In this document: one piece after another, positions 41,081 to 52,109 of the stretch
Layout of the letters: every line of letters starts with the position of its first letter
Position numbering within the stretch: position 1 is the stretch's first letter
From: Agrostemma githago
Lineage: Eukaryota > Streptophyta > Magnoliopsida > Caryophyllales > Caryophyllaceae
Length of the DNA: 64,000 nt
Direction: 5' to 3'
Assembly (NCBI GenBank): GCA_958450325.1
Contig: OY288243.1
Location: forward strand, 24,644,844 to 24,708,843
The notes under the pieces: generated by a model
Databases searched by the model: none
Seen by the model: the letters and a program-made list of their open reading frames with translations, nothing else
Told to the model about the DNA's origin: nothing
Translations under genes and position numbers: made by a program

Positions 41081-44000
41081 TCCAGATATAGTCAGAACCT
41101 ATCTCGAAGAAAGTCCAAGGACAAAGATCATAGTCAGAAACTATCTCAAAGAAAGTCCAGGGACAAAAATCTATCCCAAAGATTAGTCCAGAGATAGTCA
41201 AAAACTAAATCAAAGAAAGTCCAGGGAGAAAGATCCATCCCAAAGAGTAGTCCAGAGATATTCATATACTAACTCGAAGATCGAGCAGGGACAAAGATTC
41301 GTCCCAAAGATTTGTCCAGAGATAGTTTGAAACTATCTCGAATAAAGTCCATGGACAAAGATCCGTCCCAAAGGGTAGTCCAGAGATTGTCAGAAACTAT
41401 CTCGAAGAAAGTCCAGGGAGAAAGATCCGTCCCAAAGAGTAGTCCGTAGATAGTCAAAAACTATCTCGAAGAAAGTCCAGGGACAAAGATCTGTCCCAAA
41501 GTGTAGTCCAGAGATAGTCGGAAACTATCTCGAAGAAAGTCCGGGGACAAAGATCCGTCACAAAGAGTAGTCCGAAGATAGTCAGAAACTATCTCGAAGA
41601 ACGTCAAGGGACAAAGATCACCCAAAGAATAGTCCAGAGATAGTCAGAAACTATCTCGAAAAAAGTCCTCAGAAAAAGATCCGTCCCAAAGAATAATCCA
41701 GAGATACTCTAAACTATCTCAAACAAAGTCCAGGGACATAGATCTGTCCCAAAGAGTAGTCCACTGATTGTTAGAAACTATCTCGAAGAAATTCAAGGGA
41801 CAAAGATCCGTCACAAAGAGTAGTCCGAAGATAGTCAGAAACTATCTCGAAGAACGTCAAGGGACAAAGATCCCCCAAAGAATAGTCCAGAGATAGTCAG
41901 AAACTATCTCGAAGAACGTCAAGGGACAAAGATCCATCCCAAAGAGTAGTCCGGATATAGTCAGAAACTATCTCAAAGAAAGTCCAAGGACAAAAATCTA
42001 TCTCAAAGATTAGTCCAGAGATAGTCAGAGACTAAATCAAAGAAAGTCCAGTGAGAAAGATCCGTCCCAAAGAGTAGTCCAGAGATATTCATATACTATC
42101 TCGAAGAAAGACCAGGGACAAAGATTGGTCCCAAAGAGTTGTCCAGAGATAGTTTGAAACTATCTCGAATAAAGTCCACGGACAAAGATCCGTCCCAAAG
42201 AGTAGTCCAGAGATTGTCAGAAACTATCTCGAAGAAAGTCCAGGGAGAAAGATCCGTCCCACACAGTAGTCCGTAGATAGTCAAAAACTATCTCGAAGAA
42301 AGTCCAGGGACAAAGATCTGTCCCAAAGTGTAGTCCAGAGATAGTCAGAAACTATCTCGAAGAAAGTCCAGGTACAAAGATCCGTCCGAAAGAGTTATCC
42401 ATAGATAGTCAGAAACTATTTGAAGAAAGTCCACGGACAGAGTGCCGTCCCGAAGAGTAGTTCATAAGATATTTAGAAATTATCTCGAAGAGAGTGCAGG
42501 GACAATGATCCGTCCCAAAAATTAGTCTGGAGATAGTCAGAAACTTTCTCGAAGAAAGTCCAGGGACAAAGATCCGTCCCATAGAATAGTCCAGAGATGG
42601 TCAGAAACTATCTCGAAGAAAGTCCAGGTACAAAGATCCGTCCCAAAGAGTAGTCTAGAGATAGTCATAAACTATCTCGAATAAAGTCCTCAGAGAAAGA
42701 TCCGTCCCAAAGAATAATCCAGAGATACTCAAAAACTATCTCGAAGAAAGTCCAGGGACAAAGATCTAAAGAGTAGTCCAGTGATTGTTAGAAACTATCT
42801 CGAAGAAATTCAAGGGACAAGGATACGTCACAAAGAGTAGTCCGAAGATAGTCAGAAACTATCTCGAAGAACGTCAAGGGACAAAGATCCGTCCCAAAGA
42901 ATAATATAGAGATAGTCAGAAACTATCTCGAAAAAAGTCAAGGGACAAAGATCCGTCCCAAAGAGTAGTCCGGATATAGTCAGAAACTATCTCGAAGAAA
43001 GTCCAAGGACAAAGATCATAGTCAGAAACTATCTCAAAGAAAGTCCAGGGACAAAAATCTATCCCAAAGATTAGTCCAGAGATAGTCAGAAACTAAATCA
43101 AAGAAAGTCCAGGGAGAAAGATCCATCCCAAAGAGTAGTCCAGAGATATTCATATACTATCTCGAAGATCGACCAGGGACAAAGATTCGTCCCAAAGAGT
43201 TGTCCAGAGATAGTTTGAAACTATCTCGAATAAAGTCCATGGACAAAGATCCGTCCCAAAGAGTAGTCCAGAGATTGTCAGAAACTATCTCGAAGAAAGT
43301 CCAGGGAGAAAGATCCGTCCCAAACAGTAGTCCGTAGATAGTCAAAAACTATCTCGAAGAAAGTCCAGGGACAAAGATCTGTCCCAAAGTGTAGTCCAGA
43401 GATAGTCAGAAACTATCTCGAAGAAAGTCTAGGGACAAAGATCCGTCCGAAAGAGTTATCCATAGATAGTCAGAAACTATCTGAAGAAATTCCACGGACA
43501 GAGTGCCGTCCCGAAGAGTAGTTCATAAGATATTTAGAAATTATCTCGAAGAAAGTGCAGGGACAATGATCCGTCCCAAAAAGTAGTCTGGAGATAGTCA
43601 GAAACTTTCTCGAAGAAAGTCCAGGGACAAAGATCCGTCCCATAGAATAGTCCAGAGATGGTCAGAAACTATCTCGAAGAAAGTCCAGGTACAAAGATCC
43701 ATCCCAAAGAGTAGTCTAGAGATAGTCATAAACTATCTCGAATAAAGTCCTCAGAGAAAGATCCGTCACAAAGAATAATCCAGAGATACTCAAAAACTAT
43801 CTCGAAGAAAGTCCAGGGACAAAGATCTAAAGAGTAGTCCAGTGATTGTTAGAAACTATCTCGAAGAAATTCAAGGGACAAGGATACGTCACAAAGAGTA
43901 GTCCGAAGATAGTCAGAAACTATCTCGAAGAACGTCAAGGGACAAAGATCTGTCCCAACGAATAGTATAGAGATAGTCAGAAACTATCTCGAAAAAAGTC

Positions 44001-47000
44001 AAGGGACAAAGATCCGTCCCAAAGAGTAGTCCAGATATAGTCAGAACCTATCTCGAAGAAAGTCCAAGGACAAAGATCATAGTCAGAAACTATCTCAAAG
44101 AAAGTCCAGGGACAAAAATCTATCCCAAAGATTAGTCCAGAGATAGTCAGAAACTAAATCAAAGAAAGTCCAGGGAGAAAGATCCATCCCAAAGAGTAGT
44201 CCAGAGATATTCATATACTAACTCGAAGATCGAGCAGGGACAAAGATTCGTCCCAAAGAGTTGTCCAGAGATAGTTTGAAACTATCTCGAATAAAGTCCA
44301 TGGACAAAGATCCGTCCCAAAGAGTAGTCCAGAGATTGTCAGAAACTATCTCGAAGAAAGTCCAGGGAGAAAGATCCGTCCCAAAGAGTAGTCCGTAGAT
44401 AGTCAAAAACTATCTCGAAGAAAGTCCAGGGACAAAGATCTGTCCCAAAGTGTAGTCCAGAGATAGTCGGAAACTATCTCGAAGAAAGTCCGGGGACAAA
44501 GATCCGTCACAAAGAGTAGTCCAGATATAGTCAGAACCTATCTCGAAGAAAGTCCAAGGACAAAGATCATAGTCAGAAACTATCTCAAAGAAAGTCCAGG
44601 GACAAAAATCTATCCCAAAGATTAGTCCAGAGATAGTCAAAAACTAAATCAAAGAAAGTCCAGGGAGAAAGATCCATCCCAAAGAGTAGTCCAGAGATAT
44701 TCATATACTAACTCGAAGATCGAGCAGGGACAAAGATTCGTCCCAAAGATTTGTCCAGAGATAGTTTGAAACTATCTCGAATAAAGTCCATGGACAAAGA
44801 TCCGTCCCAAAGGGTAGTCCAGAGATTGTCAGAAACTATCTCGAAGAAAGTCCAGGGAGAAAGATCCGTCCCAAAGAGTAGTCCGTAGATAGTCAAAAAC
44901 TATCTCGAAGAAAGTCCAGGGACAAAGATCTGTCCCAAAGTGTAGTCCAGAGATAGTCGGAAACTATCTCGAAGAAAGTCCGGGGACAAAGATCCGTCAC
45001 AAAGAGTAGTCCGAAGATAGTCAGAAACTATCTCGAAGAACGTCAAGGGACAAAGATCACCCAAAGAATAGTCCAGAGATAGTCAGAAACTATCTCGAAA
45101 AAAGTCCTCAGAAAAAGATCCGTCCCAAAGAATAATCCAGAGATACTCTAAACTATCTCAAACAAAGTCCAGGGACATAGATCTGTCCCAAAGAGTAGTC
45201 CACTGATTGTTAGAAACTATCTCGAAGAAATTCAAGGGACAAAGATCCGTCACAAAGAGTAGTCCGAAGATAGTCAGAAACTATCTCGAAGAACGTCAAG
45301 GGACAAAGATCCCCCAAAGAATAGTCCAGAGATAGTCAGAAACTATCTCGAAGAACGTCAAGGGACAAAGATCCATCCCAAAGAGTAGTCCGGATATAGT
45401 CAGAAACTATCTCAAAGAAAGTCCAAGGACAAAAATCTATCTCAAAGATTAGTCCAGAGATAGTCAGAGACTAAATCAAAGAAAGTCCAGTGAGAAAGAT
45501 CCGTCCCAAAGAGTAGTCCAGAGATATTCATATACTATCTCGAAGAAAGACCAGGGACAAAGATTGGTCCCAAAGAGTTGTCCAGAGATAGTTTGAAACT
45601 ATCTCGAATAAAGTCCACGGACAAAGATCCGTCCCAAAGAGTAGTCCAGAGATTGTCAGAAACTATCTCGAAGAAAGTCCAGGGAGAAAGATCCGTCCCA
45701 CACAGTAGTCCGTAGATAGTCAAAAACTATCTCGAAGAAAGTCCAGGGACAAAGATCTGTCCCAAAGTGTAGTCCAGAGATAGTCAGAAACTATCTCGAA
45801 GAAAGTCCAGGTACAAAGATCCGTCCGAAAGAGTTATCCATAGATAGTCAGAAACTATTTGAAGAAAGTCCACGGACAGAGTGCCGTCCCGAAGAGTAGT
45901 TCATAAGATATTTAGAAATTATCTCGAAGAGAGTGCAGGGACAATGATCCGTCCCAAAAATTAGTCTGGAGATAGTCAGAAACTTTCTCGAAGAAAGTCC
46001 AGGGACAAAGATCCGTCCCATAGAATAGTCCAGAGATGGTCAGAAACTATCTCGAAGAAAGTCCAGGTACAAAGATCCGTCCCAAAGAGTAGTCTAGAGA
46101 TAGTCATAAACTATCTCGAATAAAGTCCTCAGAGAAAGATCCGTCCCAAAGAATAATCCAGAGATACTCAAAAACTATCTCGAAGAAAGTCCAGGGACAA
46201 AGATCTAAAGAGTAGTCCATTGATTGTTAGAAACTATCTCGAAGAAATTCAAGGGACAAGGATACGTCACAAAGAGTAGTCCGAAGATAGTCAGAAACTA
46301 TCTCGAAGAACGTCAAGGGACAAAGATCCGTCCCAAAGAATAATATAGAGATAGTCAGAAACTATCTCGAAAAAAGTCAAGGGACAAAGATCCGTCCCAA
46401 AGAGTAGTCCGGATATAGTCAGAAACTATCTCGAAGAAAGTCCAAGGACAAAGATCATAGTCAGAAACTATCTCAAAGAAAGTCCAGGGACAAAAATCTA
46501 TCCCAAAGATTAGTCCAGAGATAGTCAGAAACTAAATCAAAGAAAGTCCAGGGAGAAAGATCCATCCCAAAGAGTAGTCCAGAGATATTCATATACTATC
46601 TCGAAGATCGACCAGGGACAAAGATTCGTCCCAAAGAGTTGTCCAGAGATAGTTTGAAACTATCTCGAATAAAGTCCATGGACAAAGATCCGTCCCAAAG
46701 AGTAGTCCAGAGATTGTCAGAAACTATCTCGAAGAAAGTCCAGGGAGAAAGATCCGTCCCAAACAGTAGTCCGTAGATAGTCAAAAACTATCTCGAAGAA
46801 AGTCCAGGGACAAAGATCTGTCCCAAAGTGTAGTCCAGAGATAGTCAGAAACTATCTCGAAGAAAGTCTAGGGACAAAGATCCGTCCGAAAGAGTTATCC
46901 ATAGATAGTCAGAAACTATCTGAAGAAATTCCACGGACAGAGTGCCGTCCCGAAGAGTAGTTCATAAGATATTTAGAAATTATCTCGAAGAAAGTGCAGG

Positions 47001-47958
47001 GACAATGATCCGTCCCAAAAAGTAGTCTGGAGATAGTCAGAAACTTTCTCGAAGAAAGTCCAGGGACAAAGATCCGTCCCATAGAATAGTCCAGAGATGG
47101 TCAGAAACTATCTCGAAGAAAGTCCAGGTACAAAGATCCATCCCAAAGAGTAGTCTAGAGATAGTCATAAACTATCTCGAATAAAGTCCTCAGAGAAAGA
47201 TCCGTCACAAAGAATAATCCAGAGATACTCAAAAACTATCTCGAAGAAAGTCCAGGGACAAAGATCTAAAGAGTAGTCCAGTGATTGTTAGAAACTATCT
47301 CGAAGAAATTCAAGGGACAAGGATACGTCACAAAGAGTAGTCCGAAGATAGTCAGAAACTATCTCGAAGAACGTCAAGGGACAAAGATCTGTCCCAACGA
47401 ATAGTATAGAGATAGTCAGAAACTATCTCGAAAAAAGTCAAGGGACAAAGATCCGTCCCAAAGAGTAGTCCAGATATAGTCAGAACCTATCTCGAAGAAA
47501 GTCCAAGGACAAAGATCATAGTCAGAAACTATCTCAAAGAAAGTCCAGGGACAAAAATCTATCCCAAAGATTAGTCCAGAGATAGTCAGAAACTAAATCA
47601 AAGAAAGTCCAGGGAGAAAGATCCATCCCAAAGAGTAGTCCAGAGATATTCATATACTAACTCGAAGATCGAGCAGGGACAAAGATTCGTCCCAAAGAGT
47701 TGTCCAGAGATAGTTTGAAACTATCTCGAATAAAGTCCATGGACAAAGATCCGTCCCAAAGAGTAGTCCAGAGATTGTCAGAAACTATCTCGAAGAAAGT
47801 CCAGGGAGAAAGATCCGTCCCAAAGAGTAGTCCGTAGATAGTCAAAAACTATCTCGAAGAAAGTCCAGGGACAAAGATCTGTCCCAAAGTGTAGTCCAGA
47901 GATAGTCGGAAACTATCTCGAAGAAAGTCCGGGGACAAAGATCCGTCACAAAGAGTAG
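41081..47958. repeat. Tandem duplication of a 3,439-bp satellite segment
   Basis: Copy 1 is about 41,081-44,519 and copy 2 about 44,520-47,958. Rare shared variants lie 3,439 bp apart: GATCACCCAAAG (about 41,617 and 45,056), GAAGAGAGTGCAGG (about 42,488 and 45,927) and CCCAACGAATAG (about 43,954 and 47,393). I noticed a difference at GTCCAGTGATTG (near 42,777) versus GTCCATTGATTG (near 46,216). The join is within AAAGAGTAGTCC. Each copy contains three landmark units spaced 827, 1,061 and 1,061 bp. Confidence 0.9.
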
Positions 47959-50733
47959 TCCGAAGATAGTCAGAAACTATCTCGAAGAACGTCAAGGGAC
48001 AAAGATCCCCCAAAGAATAGTCCAGAGATAGTCAGAAACTATCTCGAAAAAAGTCAAGGGACAAAGATCCGTCCCAAAGAGTAGTTCGGATATAGTCAGA
48101 AACTATCTCGAAGAAAGTCCAAGGACAAAGATTATAGTCAGAAACTATCTCAAAGAAAGTCTAGGGACAAAAATCTATCCCAAAGATTAGTCCAAAGATA
48201 GTCAGAAACTAAATCAAAGAAAGTCCAGTGAGAAAGATCCGTCCCAAAGAGTAGTCGAGAGATATTCATATACTATCTCGAAGAAAGACCAGGGACAAAG
48301 ATTCGTCCCAAAGAGTTGTCCAGAGATAGTTTGAAACTATCTCGAATAAAGTCCACGGACAAAGATCCGTCCCAAAGAGTAGTCCAGAGATTGTCAGAAA
48401 CTATCTCGAAGAAAGTCCAGGGAGAAAGATCCGTCCCAAAGAGTAGTCCGTAGATAGTAAAAAACTATCTCGAAGAAAGTCCATGGACAAAGATCTGTCC
48501 CAAAGTGTAGTCCAGAGATAGTCGGAAACTATCTCGAAGAAAGTCCGGGGACAAAGATCCGTCCGAAAGAGTTATCCATAGATAGTCAGAAACTATCTGA
48601 AGAAAGTCCACGAACAGAGAGCCGTCCCGAAGAGTAGTTCATAGATATTTAGAAATTATCTTGAAGAAAGTGCAGGGACAATGATTCGTCACAAAAAGTA
48701 GTCTGGAGATAGTTAGAAACTTTCTCGAAGAAAGTCCAGGGACAAAGATACGTCCCAAAGAGTAGTCATGAGATATTTCTTTTCCTACAAATGTATAAAT
48801 ATATTTATATAATATTTTCAACTAATAATTATTTTTATTTACGAAAATTTAGCCATTAAAGATTTTATTACGAAGTTTAGTAAATAATTGTTTTCTAACG
48901 CTAGATTTACTTGATTTTCTTTGAAATACCTTTAATGATTTTAGGATTCTTTTTTTATCAACTTACAAATTATTTGAGGCCACTTCCCCATGTTTTGGAC
49001 CGACGCACCTCCTAGTCACACCCTCACTACGTTTTCATAATACGTTCCATTTTATTACGTTAAAACATAATTACGTAATTCTTTTCTTTTCATTTATTCG
49101 ATGCTTTATGATCAAACTTTTCATACTCCCTCTCCTCTTCATTTTGCTGATTCATTTAGGCTATGGTTCCACCTCGTTTTCATCCAAATTTATTCCATTC
49201 ATTCTTAAGAAACCATCCATTTTCTTACATTCATTTTTTTCATAAACAACAAAAAAATAGTCCTTCATCTTCCCAAAACTATGACATACTCCAGAATTCC
49301 TAGGCTGATTCTTGCTCCAATTCGAGTCATAATCGTCTCGTTTTTATCGTCAATTAATCGTTATTCCGATCCTTCCATTAAGGTAATAATCGATGTTGTT
49401 TTCGATCGTTATTCACCTTGATTTTCATAGTTTTTCTCATGGTATTTTTCTGCCATGATTTTTGTGTGTTAAGGATTTGTGGACGATCCCGAGGCCGACG
49501 AGTATATTATCGATTCCGATTTGGACTGGAGGTAATGTCGATGTTACTCGGTATTGCAAGATTTTATTTGTGTAATTGCATGTATATTTTTATATTTTTA
49601 TTTTTGACAATATATGTATGTCATATAATCTAGGAAATTTTTAAAAGTTGAGAATTTGCATGTTTCGGTATTTTTATCGCTTTTACGAGATTAACGAGTA
49701 AATCGTTGTATTAATTTGTAAAATCGTAATAATCGGCCTAAACTAGTAATATATGATTATATTTTGTAAAAATGAAGTTTTTGATGATTTTTAATAATTT
49801 ACTATTTTTCTGATATTTTAGTTATCGATTATTGAATTATTACCGTTTACGGACAAAAATGATTAAAAGCCGATTTTTAGTTCTAGTACTTAAACATTTT
49901 ATTTTAATCCAATTTTTGACGTGGCGAAACTTGATGATGAAATAGAAATTTCTGAATTTTTTTAATAATTTTTCAGAATTTTTAAGTGGATGAATTAATT
50001 AATCACTTTAAATCATCGTTTATCGTTAAAACCGTGTTTGTCGTTTAAATTCTCGATTTCTGGTCATTGGTTTAAATCTGGAAAAAAAATATGATTCTGA
50101 TGATTTCATAATAAAATATAACTTTATGATTTTTAGTGCTTTGATAAAATGTTAGGAACGATGTTTTATTAATGGAATCGTTAATTGTGAAAACGGGTTT
50201 TAAAGACGGTTTTGACGGGATTTATTAAATATGGAATTTTTGGAAATCTGGAAAAATGGTAGATTCTGGAAAATCATGATTTTTAAGTTTAATAATAATT
50301 TTTGAATATTAATAATTTAATCGTTTTGTAATTACTATTTTTGTTAATCGTTATTGTCAAGATTAAACGATTAATGAGAAAACCCTTTAAAAACCGAGTT
50401 TTAGGATTCTGGAAAATTTTCTTTTCTGGACAGAATGTCCATAAATATATTTTAACTGTTTTACGTAATTTTTGTACTATTTATTAAACTCTTTAATTAA
50501 TAAGTATTGATTTTTGGAATAATTGAGATTTATCGTTAAAATGCTTCGTCTTACCTAAAAGAATTATTTTTCCAGCATATTTGAAAGTATTTAAATCTGA
50601 AACTTTAAGAGTTAAGTCATCCCTTAACATATTCTAAATATATCCAATGGTTTAATTAAATAAAAGACGTTAAAAGATTTAATTTGACATTTGCCGTAAA
50701 ATCCTATTTATAATCATATTGTCAAAACTAATA

Positions 50734-50824
50734 CTACCTCCGTCCCACTAAGATTGTCCCATTTCATTAAAATACTCCTCACATATAATAGGGAAATGAG
50801 ACAATCTTTTAGGGACGGAGGGAG
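50734..50824. mobile_element. Stowaway-like MITE, 91 bp
   Basis: The element is bounded by TA dinucleotides (50,732-50,733 and 50,825-50,826), the target duplication typical of Tc1/mariner-type Stowaway MITEs. The left end reads CTACCTCCGTCCCACTAAG and the reverse complement of the right end reads CTCCCTCCGTCCCTAAAAG. Both continue into GATTGTC. The terminal inverted repeats therefore extend about 30 bp with a few mismatches, leaving a short AT-rich centre. It has no coding capacity; mobility would depend on a transposase elsewhere. Confidence 0.9.
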
Positions 50825-51312
50825 TAATAATTAGGGAATTTTAGCTTTGTAAATTTTGGAAACACCCAAATTAGTAGTATTTAAAATGTTTAAAACATTT
50901 CTAAATCATTTTATAAACACTTGTATGACGTTTCAATAATTTCATTAACTCAAATGTTCTCGTTTTAAGAATTAATATCGTTAAGGCCGAAAGTATTAGT
51001 TTTATAAATCTATATCGTTTACTAAAAATGTGTTATTAGTATGAACTAATATTTTTGCTATTTTGATATGATGCTATTTTGGGTAAAGTTTTTTAAAATA
51101 GAAGTTTCCTAAAATAGAAAAGTTTCATCTTTTGGAAAGTGATCCTTTTCTTTTTGTTCTCTTATTATTTATAATGATTATATCTTTTGAATATCGATAA
51201 TGAATTTGTTTTGGAGTTATGGAATAAGGACAAGTGTGAGGTTAGAGTAATATAATCGGGGGTTTACGTTTTTGCCATCAACTATAAGGCTGGTGTATCT
51301 TTATGGGGCACA

Positions 51313-51483
51313 CTGGTTGTTGAACCGAGCATATATGGTGTTCGGGAGTGTGTGTATATTTTCTTAAGCTCTTGCCTCGCAGTGTAAGACGCCGTAATGT
51401 TGAACTAAGTATTTATGGTGCTCGGGGAGGGGTGTACATGTCATCTATTTAAACTAGGGCCACGCATTTATAAGTCGCCGTCC
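51313..51483 (+). repeat. Two-copy imperfect direct repeat, about 83 bp
   Basis: The motif GTTGAACCGAGCATATATGG at 51,318 recurs as GTTGAACTAAGTATTTATGG at about 51,401. Both are followed by TG(T/C)TCGGG, and each half ends near a GT(A)AGACGCCGT or TAAGTCGCCGT motif. The halves differ at many positions, so the duplication is old. Function unknown. Confidence 0.6.
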
Positions 51484-52109
51484 TATTATGGTTGAGTAGC
51501 CTAGTTAGAGACCGAAGTTTGATTTTTTTGAACTAAGTTCTCGAAGTTTTTTTAGTATTCTCCTAGTGAAAGTCTAGCCGTCGACACTAATTCTATCCAT
51601 AACGCCATTTTGATTATTTTATTTATTATCGATATAAATTGGTTAGCAGGTTGGCAAATATTTTTATGGTTCTTCGGAAACCCTTTTGATTAATTTGCTT
51701 TACGCTAAAGCTTATATTAATATGATGTTTTACTGTTTTTCCTTTTTACTATTTTTCTATTGTAGTAATTACAGTTTTAAAATCATGTTATACGGCTGGG
51801 AGAACGTTGGCGTTGTTCCCCACTGATTGTGGCTGTTATGTTTTAACATGGCAGGTATGCTTGTTTCTGGGTTTGGGCTAGCGAGCATTGTGGATCCTGC
51901 TATTATTTTTTTTTTACAATTCTGTCTTGTGGATTGTTAAACCCCTTTGTGGATTGTTTTAATTTTGGCCATTTTATTTAAGACCTAATGTTTGACTTTA
52001 CCATTTAAATTTTATCAAGACATAGTTACTGTGTGTTATAATCCCACTTCTACAGTGTTTCCGCCACTGTATTGCGTTAGAATTTCTAGGGGATTACACT
52101 ATTAGATAG

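Larger units (their letters stand above)
1..48776. repeat. 64-bp satellite array with higher-order repeat structure
   Basis: The whole stretch is head-to-tail copies of a 64-bp monomer. Recurring blocks, in order, are ACTATCTCGAAGAAAG, GGGACAAAGATCCGTCCC, AAAGAGTAGTCC and GAGATAGTCAGAA. The spacing is exactly 64 between, for example, the TCCAGG at 1201 and at 1265. The array is already running at base 1 and stops in mid-monomer near 48,776. My count for the consensus monomer is 25 A, 10 T, 15 G and 14 C, so the + strand is strongly A-rich. Monomers fall into about 17 recognisable types that recur in fixed order, giving a period near 1,065 bp. No transposon interrupts the 48.8 kb. I infer centromeric, pericentromeric or subtelomeric heterochromatin, but the sequence alone does not say which. 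I do not recognise the satellite as a named family. Confidence 0.98.
48777..52109. other. AT-rich spacer without a convincing gene
   Basis: The sequence changes abruptly from satellite to AT-rich DNA at about 48,777. No long open frame is present; the longest on the + strand (49,418-49,633, 71 codons) is hydrophobic and unsupported. The spacer holds a Stowaway-like MITE (50,734-50,824), a two-copy imperfect repeat (51,313-51,483), and several scattered TCTGGAAAA motifs between 50,080 and 50,420. The last bases before the next element read CTAGGGGATTACAC, which resembles the 3' end of some plant gypsy LTRs. A decayed long LTR is therefore possible but unproven. Confidence 0.6.

Noticed and set aside
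1..48776. CRISPR-like array of regularly spaced repeats
   Set aside because: The repeats are directly adjacent with no unique spacers, the array runs for tens of kilobases with HOR structure, and the surroundings are plant.
37..48821. Dozens of 60-100 codon open frames on both strands across the satellite, with similar proteins such as MTIYGLLFGTDLSPWTFFEI
   Set aside because: They are translations of the 64-bp repeat. Because 64 is not a multiple of 3, each frame cycles through the monomer and stays open for about three monomers until a stop. There is no start context, codon bias or family match, and the lengths follow the repeat period.
49418..49633. 71-codon + strand frame in the spacer
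   Set aside because: It is hydrophobic, AT-driven and without family similarity; a chance open frame is likelier.
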